Assembly: GCA_002394305.1 (NCBI GenBank)
Contig: DGTM01000063.1
Span: forward strand, 23,271-30,099
Direction of reading: 5' to 3'
DNA: 6,829 nt
Source: Prevotellaceae bacterium UBA4336
Lineage (GTDB): Bacteria > Bacteroidota > Bacteroidia > Bacteroidales > Bacteroidaceae
The notes beneath the pieces were generated by a model that saw only the letters and a list, made by a program, of their open reading frames with translations, made no database searches and was not told where the DNA came from. This document shows, piece by piece, positions 1-6,795 of this stretch. Position 1 is the first letter of the stretch; each line of letters starts with the position of its first letter. A program made the position numbers and the translations under genes.

Positions 1-3
1 GGT

Positions 4-85
4 CTTCCGAAATAAGAGCCTGGCGCTTCCGAAACAAGAGCCTGGCGCTTCCGGGATGAGAGCCTGGCGCTTCCGGGATGAGAGC
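4..85. repeat. 22-bp tandem repeat array, about 4 units
   Basis: Four head-to-tail units of 22 bp start at positions 4, 26, 48 and 70. They share the core TTCCG(A/G)(A/G)A(T/C)(A/G)AGAGCCTGGCG. The units differ mainly at an internal block: AAATAA in unit 1, AAACAA in unit 2, GGATGA in units 3 and 4. The fourth unit matches only through position 85 and then diverges. The period is not a multiple of three, so this is not a coding repeat. There are no spacers, so it is not a CRISPR. The array may extend left of the window. Function is unknown; a diverged relative lies at 5841-5868. Confidence 0.85.
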
Positions 86-104
86 ACGGAGCCATATATG
101 GAGC

Positions 105-139
105 AAAAGGAAAAGGGGGATGTCCCTGCGGACACCCCC
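105..139 (-). terminator. Rho-independent terminator of the tRNA-Ala gene
   Basis: On the minus strand, 18 bases past the tRNA 3' end, a GC-rich stem forms. Plus-strand bases 115-119 (GGGGG) pair with 135-139, and 121-125 (TGTCC) pair with 130-134. There is a one-base bulge at 120 and a 4-base loop at 126-129. Read on the minus strand, the stem is followed by TTTTCCTTTT (105-114), a typical interrupted U-tract. Orientation and position fit termination of the tRNA transcript. Confidence 0.8.
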
Positions 140-157
140 CCTTCGGCACGTGTTTCG

Positions 158-232
<75 letters not shown>

Positions 233-252
233 GTCTTGCGTTGTTTGCGGTG

Positions 253-284
253 CAAATTTACACACTTTCTGCCAAACAAGCAAA
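253..284 (-). promoter_or_regulatory. Bacteroidota-type promoter for tRNA-Ala
   Basis: On the minus strand a -7 element TAAATTTG (plus 253-260) matches TAnnTTTG exactly. A -33 TTTG (plus 281-284) lies 20 bases upstream. The -7 box ends 21 bases before the mature tRNA 5' end at 231, leaving a short leader for RNase P. It is divergent from the protease promoter, whose -33 box starts only 15 bases away. Confidence 0.75.
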
Positions 285-299
285 TATCTGACAGCTTTT

Positions 300-331
300 T
301 TTGCAATAAAGCACAAAAAATCGTACTTTTG
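300..331 (+). promoter_or_regulatory. Bacteroidota-type promoter for the protease/glycosidase operon
   Basis: A -33 TTTG (300-303) and a -7 TACTTTTG (324-331) match the Bacteroides sigma-ABfr consensus TTTG / TAnnTTTG, with 20 bases between them. Transcription would start a few bases past 331, giving a 5' leader of roughly 20-25 nt before the ATG at 361. No Shine-Dalgarno is present in that leader, as usual for the phylum. No operator or riboswitch-sized leader fits in the available space. Confidence 0.78.
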
Positions 332-360
332 CACTCTGTACACCTACACACAGACATATT

Positions 361-2322
361 ATGAAACGATTCTGCCTATTCCTCCTCCTGCTCAGCCTGA
401 ACCTGTGCATGATGGCTGTCCCAGTGCTACGCATGCGGCGCAGCGTGACGCTCGACGACGGACGCACCATGATGGTGACAGCCTGCGGAGACGAGGATTT
501 CAACTACTTCCTGACCGACGACGGACAGGTCGTGCTGCTGCAGGACAACACGTTCCACTGCACCGGCCTCTCGCTCGAAGAATACGTCGCCACCCTACCC
601 TCCCTGCCACTCCACGCCCGGCAGCGCGTCGGCAGCGTGGCATCGGCATTGGTGAAACCGCAGGGCGTGAAGAAGATTCCCATCATCCTCACGGCCTTCA
701 AGGACAAACAGTTCACCCTGGCCTCGAGCGACAAGCGCGTGATGGAATACTACGAGGACTTCTTCAACGGAGAGGACATCACGGAATCGACCGGCAACTG
801 GGGCAGCGTGCGCCAGTATTTCATCGACCAGAGCCTGGGGCAGTTCATACCGGAGTTCACCGTCATCGGGCCCATACAGCTCGATGGCAACTACGGCTAC
901 TACGGGGGCGACAAAGGCAGCAGCAAGGACACCCTCTACTCGACCTACATCCGCGAAGCCTTCACCAAGGCACAGGCGGAAATAACAGACTGGAAGGAGT
1001 TCGACAACGACGGCAACGGCAAGATAGACCTGTGCGTGTTCATCTATGCAGGACTGGGACAGAACTACACGAACAGCTTCGGCGACAAGAGCACCATCTG
1101 GCCGAAAGAGATGCCCACGGCGTACACCGTGGACGGCATCACACTCTCGGGCTGCATCTCCAGCTGTGAGCTCCATCCCACAAAGGCAAGCGGCGGCGTC
1201 ATCACCGAGACGAAGCCCGACGGCATCGGAGTCGTCATCCACGAGATAAGCCACGCCCTCGGACTGCCCGACTTCTACGACACCCGGAACGTCGCCTTCG
1301 GCATGGACTTCTGGAGCATCATGGACTATGGCATGTACACCAGGAGCGGCCGGACACCCGTCGGCTACACCGCCTACGAACGCGAGTTCATGGGATGGCA
1401 GACGGCAGAGGTCATCGACTCGCCGCGCACGCTCCATCTGGACTGCTTCCACCACGGAGGCAAAGGCTACAAGCTGGTCAACGACGCAAACCCCAACGAG
1501 TACTACATCCTGGACAACCGCCAGGCCGAGGGATGGGACTGGGGCGTATGCAGCAACCGCGGGCATGGCATGCTCGTCATGCACATCGACTACAACGCCA
1601 GCGCATGGAACAGCAACAGGGTCAACGTCGACCCCAAGCACCAGCGCATGACCATCATCCCTGCCAACGGCATACTCATCGGCGGCAACAACTATTCGTC
1701 GCAGGCCGACTGGCAGGCAAGCCTGATGGGAAACCCCTACCCGGGCACCACGGAGAACCACGAGCTGACCGACACCTCCGACCCCCCAAGCCTGGTCTTC
1801 ACCGGAGGCTACATGGGCAAGCCCCTCGTTGACATCGAGGAGACGGAGGACGGCATCATCACCGTCAAAGTCATGCCCAAGGGCACACTGGCCGCTCCCA
1901 CCGGGCTGGCCTTCCAGGACACGAAGGAGGGCGGCACGACGACCGTTTGGGACGCCGTAGAGGAGGCAGAGCTCTACAACTTCCGTCTCCTGTGCGAAGG
2001 CGAACAAGTCCTCCGGCAGGACAGCATCGGCGCCACGTCCCTCGTACTCGACGGCCTGCGCACCGACGTGGACTACACCTACTCCGTGCAGGCCATCAGC
2101 GACAGCTACCGCAACAGCCCCTGGACAGAGAGCGAGTCCTTCCGTGCCATCCCCGATGCCATATCCGAGATTACCGCAAGCACCGAGCGCATCCGCATCT
2201 ACGACATGAACGGACGCATGGTGTCGGAATGCTATGCCGACGAGCTGCATCGCCTGGCCCTCGGGCACGGTATCTACGTCATCCGGCGCCAGAACGGTGC
2301 CACTAAGAAAATTCTCATCTGA
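361..2322 (+). CDS. Secreted M6-family metalloprotease with FnIII-like and Por sorting C-terminal domains
   Basis: A 653-residue zinc endopeptidase predicted to be exported. Residues 1-19 form a signal peptide (Lys-Arg, then a Leu-rich core). A short N-terminal prodomain-like segment follows, containing the YFLTDDG motif (residues 49-55). The catalytic domain spans about 105-505. It has an Asp-rich calcium-type loop DNDGNGKID (215-223), the zinc motif HEISHALGLPD (294-304) and a Met-turn-like SIMDYG with Met321. The conserved EYYILDNRQAEGWD (380-393) and GHGMLVMHIDY (401-411) segments are typical of M6 proteins of this phylum. A fibronectin type III-like region covers about 511-595. Residues 610-653 (IRIYDMNGRMV...GIYVIRRQNG) resemble the Por/type IX secretion sorting domain, so surface attachment or release through that pathway is inferred. 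It is first in the operon, 10 bp from its paralogue. The ATG was chosen for the promoter spacing and signal peptide. Substrate is unknown. Confidence 0.93.
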   Translation: MKRFCLFLLLLSLNLCMMAVPVLRMRRSVTLDDGRTMMVTACGDEDFNYFLTDDGQVVLLQDNTFHCTGLSLEEYVATLPSLPLHARQRVGSVASALVKPQGVKKIPIILTAFKDKQFTLASSDKRVMEYYEDFFNGEDITESTGNWGSVRQYFIDQSLGQFIPEFTVIGPIQLDGNYGYYGGDKGSSKDTLYSTYIREAFTKAQAEITDWKEFDNDGNGKIDLCVFIYAGLGQNYTNSFGDKSTIWPKEMPTAYTVDGITLSGCISSCELHPTKASGGVITETKPDGIGVVIHEISHALGLPDFYDTRNVAFGMDFWSIMDYGMYTRSGRTPVGYTAYEREFMGWQTAEVIDSPRTLHLDCFHHGGKGYKLVNDANPNEYYILDNRQAEGWDWGVCSNRGHGMLVMHIDYNASAWNSNRVNVDPKHQRMTIIPANGILIGGNNYSSQADWQASLMGNPYPGTTENHELTDTSDPPSLVFTGGYMGKPLVDIEETEDGIITVKVMPKGTLAAPTGLAFQDTKEGGTTTVWDAVEEAELYNFRLLCEGEQVLRQDSIGATSLVLDGLRTDVDYTYSVQAISDSYRNSPWTESESFRAIPDAISEITASTERIRIYDMNGRMVSECYADELHRLALGHGIYVIRRQNGATKKILI

Positions 2323-2332
2323 CAGACACTGC

Positions 2333-3997
2333 ATGAGACAACGCTTCATCCCCCTTCTCCTGTCATGCATCTGCACACTGACACTCTACGCCATCCCCGC
2401 TAAACGGGAGCGCTGCACACTCACCCTCCCCGACGGCTCGAAGGTGGAAGCCACCTTCATGGGCGACGAGCATCTGCACTTCTACCTCACCGACGACGGT
2501 CGCTACCTGCTCCCCTGTACCGGCGACACGGCACGCTACGTGGAGCAGGACACCATCCGGGCACGCTGGCAGGCACGGGCCTCCAAGCGAAAGGCTGCGC
2601 TGAACCGACGAAACGCGGCAAGGCGGGCCGGAGGGAGACGGCAGTCCAAAACCATGAGCGGCAGCAAGCGAGGCCTGGTGATACTGGTCGATTTCCCCGA
2701 CGTACCCTTCTACTTCACGGCAGACACCTTCGAGAGGCTGTTCAACGAAACGGGCTATCACGACGGCATCAACGTCGGTTCCGTCCACGACTACTATCTC
2801 GATGCCAGCTACGGACAGTTCGATTTCTCGTTCGACGTCATGGGGCCCGTCACCATGAGCCAGCCCCTTGCACACTATGGCGAGAACGATGCCTACGGCT
2901 ACGACAAGCATCCTGGCGAAATGGTTGCAGAGGCCGTCAGGATGGTGGACGGGCAGGTCGACTTCACGGCCTACGACTGGGACAAAGACGGCGAAGTGGA
3001 GCAAGTCTATGTCATACATTCGGGCTACGACGAAGCGAACCGCTCCGCCCGGACAAACATCTGGTCGCACGCCTGGACACTCACCGAAGCGAAGGATGAA
3101 GGCGACGGCGACGGACCCGTCACGGCAGACGGCGTACGCATAGACAGCTATGCCACCAGCGCCGAGCTGCAGGGCAAGGGCGGACTCACCATATGCGGCA
3201 TCGGCACAGCCTGCCACGAGTTTGCACACTGCTTCGGCCTTCCCGACACCTACGACACGAACGGCATCTACTTCGGGCTCGGCTCGTGGGACCTCATGGA
3301 CTACGGAGAATACAACGGAAACGGCGGCACGCCGGCCGGCTTCACAAGCTACGAACGCATGTTCTGCGGCTGGCTCGAACCAAAAGAGCTCACCGACCCC
3401 GTGCTCGTCCGGAACATGCCGGCCCTCACCTCCGCACCTGTCGCCTACATCCTGAGAAACAGCGGGAAGGAAGATGAATACTACCTGCTGGAGAACCGCC
3501 AGCAGGAGGGATGGGACAGCTGCCTTGGCGGACACGGCATGCTCATCCTGCACGTCGACTACGACCAGCAGGCTTGGTACAACAACACCGTCAACACCGA
3601 CGGCACACACCTCCGCATGACCTTCATCCCAGCCGATGGCATCCGCAATTCCACTACGACGGCAGGCGACACCTGGCCGGGCACTACGGGAAAGACGGAG
3701 CTCTCCGCCTCGTCGGTACCCGCGGCAAAACTCTACAACGCCAATGCCGACGGAGCCATGACGATGGACCACACCATCAGCGACATCAGCGAGACGGACG
3801 ACGGACGCATCAGCTTCACCTTCGACGAAGGGGCGGACGCCATATCTGTCCCGCAGTCCTTCCGCGAGGAAGCCACCGGCATCCCGGGCGGAGCGACGTA
3901 CAACCTGGGCGGACAGCAAGTACGGCCCGGCTATCGCGGCATCGTCATCCAGCGCACCGCCGATGGGAAGACTCACCTCATAAAGACCTCACGATGA
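2333..3997 (+). CDS. Secreted M6-family metalloprotease, paralogue of the upstream gene
   Basis: A 554-residue exported zinc endopeptidase. The frame is open further upstream, but the ATG at 2333 is preferred because it gives a signal peptide (MRQRF, then a hydrophobic core, cleavage probably near residue 20) and sits 10 bp after the previous stop. The N-terminal region carries FYLTDDG (50-56), as in the paralogue. Residues 76-113 form a very basic linker with 15 Lys/Arg. The catalytic domain (about 113-500) has DWDKDGEVE (215-223), HEFAHCFGLPD (295-305), a Met-turn-like DLMDYG with Met322, EYYLLENRQQEGWD (382-395) and GHGMLILHVDY (400-410). The zinc His to Met spacing (299 to 322) equals that of the upstream protein. 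There is no FnIII domain. The C-terminus (YNLGGQQV...GIVIQ, 523-540) is a short sorting-like tail. A cysteine at residue 12 makes a lipoprotein signal conceivable, but the match is poor. Its stop overlaps the next gene's start as ATGA, implying translational coupling. Confidence 0.93.
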   Translation: MRQRFIPLLLSCICTLTLYAIPAKRERCTLTLPDGSKVEATFMGDEHLHFYLTDDGRYLLPCTGDTARYVEQDTIRARWQARASKRKAALNRRNAARRAGGRRQSKTMSGSKRGLVILVDFPDVPFYFTADTFERLFNETGYHDGINVGSVHDYYLDASYGQFDFSFDVMGPVTMSQPLAHYGENDAYGYDKHPGEMVAEAVRMVDGQVDFTAYDWDKDGEVEQVYVIHSGYDEANRSARTNIWSHAWTLTEAKDEGDGDGPVTADGVRIDSYATSAELQGKGGLTICGIGTACHEFAHCFGLPDTYDTNGIYFGLGSWDLMDYGEYNGNGGTPAGFTSYERMFCGWLEPKELTDPVLVRNMPALTSAPVAYILRNSGKEDEYYLLENRQQEGWDSCLGGHGMLILHVDYDQQAWYNNTVNTDGTHLRMTFIPADGIRNSTTTAGDTWPGTTGKTELSASSVPAAKLYNANADGAMTMDHTISDISETDDGRISFTFDEGADAISVPQSFREEATGIPGGATYNLGGQQVRPGYRGIVIQRTADGKTHLIKTSR

Positions 3998-5802
3998 AAC
4001 ACACCCTCCTGCTCTCCCTGCTGACAGGCTTTTGTCTCAGCCTGACAGCCGCCACCGTCAGCCGCTACAACGGCAGTCGCATCTATTGGGATGCACGCAC
4101 GCCCGTCACCGTCTTCAGCGGCGGCGGCTATGCACGGCTCATCGAGCTACAAGACCACCGGCTGCTGGCCTGCTGCGAAAGCGGCGGCATCAAGATTAGC
4201 TTCTCCTCGGACAAAGGCGCCTCGTGGACCACGCCCACCGTCATCGCCCCCAACCCCAGCGGCGTGCCCAACTGCGTGCCCGACCTCATACAGCTCTCCG
4301 ACGGCACCATCATCGTAGCCTACAACCCGCGACCCACCTCGCCCTACTCGCCGGAGCGACACTTTGGCATACGCCTGCGCCGCAGCACCGACGGCGGCAG
4401 GACCTGGAGCGACGAGATATTTGTCTACGACGCCGACTACACCTTCGAGAACGGCTGCTGGGAACCCTCCATGCTGCAGCTGCCCAGCGGCGAACTGCAG
4501 CTCTACTTCGCCGACGAGAGCCCCTACACATCCTCCGGCGAACAGCAGATATCGCTCTGCCGCAGCTTCGACGGAGGCCTGACCTGGAGCGCCCCCAAGC
4601 GCGTTTCCTTCCGCAGCGGATACCGCGACGGCATGCCCGTGCCTGTGCTGCTCAGCGACGGAAAGACCATCGCCGTAGCCATCGAGGACAACGGATGGAG
4701 CGGCATCGGAGACTTCCTGCCGACCACCGTCCGCACGACGCTCAACAACAACTGGAGTGGCAATTTCTACGTCAGCGCCACAAGTCCGCAGCGCGACCGC
4801 AGCATCAACTACACCTACTGCCCCACCGCCACAGGCGGAGCCCCATACCTGCGCGTCCTGCCCGGCGGCGAGACGGTCATGTCGCACCAATCCAAGTACG
4901 GCGACGGCGACAACCACAAGATGTACGTCTACGTGGGGAACCGGCAGGCCAAGGACTTCAAGGCCATGTCCAAGCCCTTCCAGCAGGGCACGACGAAGAA
5001 CTGCATGTGGAACTCCCTGGCCGTGATAGACACAGGCATCGTCGTTGCCGTGGGCGGACTGGACGGCAAGATTGTCATCGTGAAAGGCTACCCCAAGAAC
5101 CAGTTCCAGGCACCCTACGCCTCGCAGGTTATCGACGGACGCATCGACACCCCCTGCACCTACTACAACCGCACGGCACGGCAAGTGCCGATGGGCTGCG
5201 AGACGGGGACCTTCTCCTACGCCGACTTCTCCTACGACCGCGAAAAGCTCTACGCCGTCTGCCTCGTCTATCGTCAGCACCCGTCATCGGCTGAGCCGTT
5301 CCCCGACGGCATCAACCTCTACGTGGACAGCAAGGGAGCCAGCACCAACCTGCCCGTCGGCTCCTCCTACAGAATCTCCCTGCTCCCCGACGCCACCCTT
5401 CAGACCAGCCGCGGCAACGGCAGAGGCTGGGTAGAGGCCGAGCTGCCCGGCCTTCAGGCTGCCAGCGTTGTCGGCGCCTCGAACTACCGTCTGGAGGTCG
5501 CCATCCCATGGACCGCCATCGGGCTCGACGAAGCACCCGTCGGAGGGAATTTGTCTGTCAACCTGGAGGTGCTTTCCGGCGACGGCACGCAGCAGCTCGT
5601 GGAGCGCATCCCCGACGCCTCGCCCCTGCAGCCCGCCACATGGGTCCCCCTGCAGCTCATCGCGTCCGACCCCACCCCCCTGCCGACCCTGCGGACAGAG
5701 GCTGGGCCCCACACCACATACGACCTGCAAGGCCGCCCCGTCCCGGCCACCGGAATGTCGCACGGCATCTTCGTCACGAACGGAAAGAAAACGCTCCGCT
5801 GA
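3994..5802 (+). CDS. Secreted sialidase-superfamily (Asp-box beta-propeller) glycosidase with CBM9-like domain
   Basis: A 602-residue exported protein. A signal peptide (MKHTLLLSLL..., cleavage near Ala19/20) precedes a beta-propeller of about residues 24-370. Three Asp-boxes, SSDKGASW (71-78), STDGGRTW (131-138) and SFDGGLTW (191-198), are exactly 60 residues apart. Short GG-(D/E) turns and (L)SDG(K/T) turns mark other blades. The classical GH33 sialidase FRIP arginine motif is not seen; the region YARLIELQDHRLL (46-58) and the WEP motif (156-158) look closer to GH93 exo-arabinanase-type proteins. Glu157 and Glu231 are candidate catalytic acids (inference). Residues about 375-558 resemble a CBM9-like/DOMON-type beta-sandwich (VIDGRID, DGINLYVD, VAIPWTAIG). 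The tail YDLQGRPV...GIFVTNGKKTLR is a short Por sorting-like motif. The start overlaps the preceding stop by four bases. General family is secure; substrate (sialic acid, arabinan or other) is not. Confidence 0.87.
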   Translation: MKHTLLLSLLTGFCLSLTAATVSRYNGSRIYWDARTPVTVFSGGGYARLIELQDHRLLACCESGGIKISFSSDKGASWTTPTVIAPNPSGVPNCVPDLIQLSDGTIIVAYNPRPTSPYSPERHFGIRLRRSTDGGRTWSDEIFVYDADYTFENGCWEPSMLQLPSGELQLYFADESPYTSSGEQQISLCRSFDGGLTWSAPKRVSFRSGYRDGMPVPVLLSDGKTIAVAIEDNGWSGIGDFLPTTVRTTLNNNWSGNFYVSATSPQRDRSINYTYCPTATGGAPYLRVLPGGETVMSHQSKYGDGDNHKMYVYVGNRQAKDFKAMSKPFQQGTTKNCMWNSLAVIDTGIVVAVGGLDGKIVIVKGYPKNQFQAPYASQVIDGRIDTPCTYYNRTARQVPMGCETGTFSYADFSYDREKLYAVCLVYRQHPSSAEPFPDGINLYVDSKGASTNLPVGSSYRISLLPDATLQTSRGNGRGWVEAELPGLQAASVVGASNYRLEVAIPWTAIGLDEAPVGGNLSVNLEVLSGDGTQQLVERIPDASPLQPATWVPLQLIASDPTPLPTLRTEAGPHTTYDLQGRPVPATGMSHGIFVTNGKKTLR

Positions 5803-5840
5803 TTGCAGGCATTCAGCCGCTCCACAGACGAGCCAAACGC

Positions 5841-5868
5841 ATCCAGAATAAGAGCCTTGAGTTTCCGG
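5841..5868. repeat. Diverged copy of the 22-bp repeat
   Basis: The segment AATAAGAGCCTTGAGTTTCC (5847-5866) aligns with AATAAGAGCCTGGCGCTTCC from positions 11-30 with three mismatches, in the same orientation. The flanking TCC upstream and the following G also match. A weaker resemblance, ATAGGAGCCAGGAG, follows at 5886-5899. The similarity to the left-edge array, 5.8 kb away, suggests a dispersed repeat family, although only one clear copy is seen here. Confidence 0.5.
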
Positions 5869-5917
5869 TTCCTCTCTCAGCATTTATAGGAGCCAGGAGT
5901 CTGTTTCAGCGTCGGTA

Positions 5918-5940
5918 GCGCAGTTGTGCGCATGTTCCTT
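5918..5940 (+). terminator. Weak terminator candidate for the operon
   Basis: GCGCA (5918-5922) pairs with TGCGC (5927-5931) around a 4-base loop, and ATGTTCCTT follows, continuing T/C-rich. The stem is only 5 bp and the T-run is broken, 116 bases past the glycosidase stop. It is the best plus-strand candidate I can see but is not strong. Confidence 0.25.
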
Positions 5941-5962
5941 CCTTACAAGACATGAATTAAAG

Positions 5963-6039
5963 ACAACAGATTAAACGGATTATCCTGTTTGCTGCTTATT
6001 TGCGTTGCATAAATCCGTTTAATCCGTTCAATCCGTTGT
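5963..6039. repeat. Inverted element of 9-bp AATCCGTTT-type units
   Basis: The right arm has three tandem 9-bp units: AAATCCGTT, TAATCCGTT and CAATCCGTT (6011-6037). The left arm has two units in the opposite orientation: AACAGATTA and AACGGATTA (5965-5982). Bases 5970-5981 are perfectly complementary to 6012-6023 (12 bp) across a 30-base spacer. The outer ends, ACAAC (5963-5967) and GTTGT (6035-6039), are also inverted copies. The arms therefore differ by one unit. It could form a hairpin in RNA from either convergent transcript; no U-tract follows, so a terminator role is unproven. Confidence 0.8.
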
Positions 6040-6138
6040 GTTATTATATGCCCCTGCCTCGTCAGTGGTGTTATGCTCTGTCTCTCAAGGTGTCTGACGG
6101 GTGACGAGTGTTTTCGTTCTGAGGCAAGTTTCTCCGCC

Positions 6139-6795
6139 TTACGGGTTCTCGATGATGCCGTCGCGCATGCAAATCTTGCGGTCGGCAAGGTCGGCAAGCT
6201 GTTCGTCGTGGGTGACAATGACGAAGGTCTGCCCCAGCCGGTCACGCAGGTCGAAGAAGAGGCGGTGCAGCTCCTGTTTGTTCTGAGTGTCGAGCGAACC
6301 GCTGGGCTCGTCGGCAAAGACGACATCGGGCTTGTTGACAAGGGCACGGGCAACAGCCACACGCTGTTTCTCGCCGCCGGAAAGCTCGCCGGGCTTGTGC
6401 GATGCACGCTCGGAGAGCCCCATGAACGCGAGGAGTTCCTCGGCCCGCTTCCTGGCCTCACGCCTCGGCGTGCCGCCGATGAGGGCTGGCATCATCACGT
6501 TCTCCAGGGCTGTGAACTCAGGCAGCAGCTGGTGGAACTGGAAGACGAAGCCCATGTGTTTGTTGCGGAAGGCGGACCGCTTGGCGTCGCTGAGTGTCAT
6601 GACGTCCACGCCATCAATGACGACGCTGCCGCTGTCGGCCTTGTCCAGCGTGCCCATTATCTGCAGGAGCGTCGTCTTGCCTGCGCCGCTTGCGCCGACG
6701 ATGCTCACCACCTTGCCGCGTTCTATGTCGAGGTTGATGCCCTTGAGCACCTCCAGGTTGCCGAAGCTCTTCTTTATGTTGCGTACTTCAATCAT
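6139..6795 (-). CDS. lolD: LolD-type ABC transporter ATP-binding protein
   Basis: A 218-residue cytoplasmic ATPase of the LolD/MacB class, which powers inner-membrane permeases that release lipoproteins or export substrates. All ABC motifs are intact: Walker A GASGAGKTT (34-42), Q-loop Gln86, signature LSGGE (138-142), Walker B VVFADEP (158-164), D-loop SGSLD (165-169) and switch His196. The segment FQFHQLLPEFTALENVMMP (85-103) is highly characteristic of LolD. Length is normal for a stand-alone family member. The ATG at 6795 gives the usual family N-terminus (MIEVRNIKKSFG). The frame stays open through the upstream 9-bp array, but an extension reading Arg-Pro-Ile repeats is unlikely to be translated. 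No LolC/LolE-type permease is in the window. A MacB-type or other 3.A.1.125 role cannot be excluded. It is convergent with the protease operon and not part of it. Confidence 0.92.
   Translation of the reverse strand: MIEVRNIKKSFGNLEVLKGINLDIERGKVVSIVGASGAGKTTLLQIMGTLDKADSGSVVIDGVDVMTLSDAKRSAFRNKHMGFVFQFHQLLPEFTALENVMMPALIGGTPRREARKRAEELLAFMGLSERASHKPGELSGGEKQRVAVARALVNKPDVVFADEPSGSLDTQNKQELHRLFFDLRDRLGQTFVIVTHDEQLADLADRKICMRDGIIENP

Larger units (their letters stand above)
5803..6138. other. Convergent intergenic region, no gene seen
   Basis: These 336 bp lie between the glycosidase stop and the end of the minus-strand ABC ATPase gene. I see no convincing coding sequence or RNA gene. The stretch contains a diverged copy of the left-edge 22-bp repeat (5841-5868), a small GC hairpin followed by T-rich sequence (5918-5940), and an inverted element of 9-bp units (5963-6039). 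Near the ATPase end there is a 7-bp inverted match, CTCGTCA (6058-6064) with TGACGAG (6102-6108), whose 37-base loop makes it weak. No strong terminator is obvious for either convergent gene. Confidence 0.7.

Noticed and set aside
1..6. GGTCTT at the window start resembling the right-edge ATAGGTCTT array
   Set aside because: Six bases only, running directly into the 22-bp repeat array; no evidence of a shared element.
4..85. Left-edge repeats as a CRISPR array
   Set aside because: Units are contiguous with no unique spacers, and no cas gene is present.
92..101. Perfect 10-bp palindrome CCATATATGG
   Set aside because: Short AT-rich palindromes are common by chance, and it is not placed at either promoter.
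258..503. 81-codon minus-strand open frame across the divergent promoter region
   Set aside because: It overlaps both promoters and the start of the first protease, and its translation shows no recognisable feature.
595..2376. 593-codon antisense open frame opposite the first protease
   Set aside because: It is a shadow of GC-rich codon bias on the other strand. It has low-complexity Val/Ala/Gly/Asp-rich sequence, no recognisable domain and no promoter. It sits opposite a gene with intact catalytic motifs.
2363..3976. 537-codon antisense open frame opposite the second protease
   Set aside because: Same cause as the previous case: composition is Val/Ala/Gly-rich without motifs, while the plus strand encodes a clear M6 enzyme.
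3511..3993. Upstream extension of the glycosidase frame
   Set aside because: The stretch lies inside the second protease gene and translates to low-complexity Arg/His-rich sequence. The ATG at 3994 gives a clean signal peptide and an ATGA overlap.
3980..3996. AAGACCT just before the glycosidase start, resembling the 9-bp unit before the ABC ATPase start
   Set aside because: It is a single 7-base match within coding sequence, with no tandem copies, so chance is sufficient.
4147..5280. 377-codon antisense open frame opposite the glycosidase
   Set aside because: No motif, signal or promoter; the Asp-boxes on the plus strand show the real frame.
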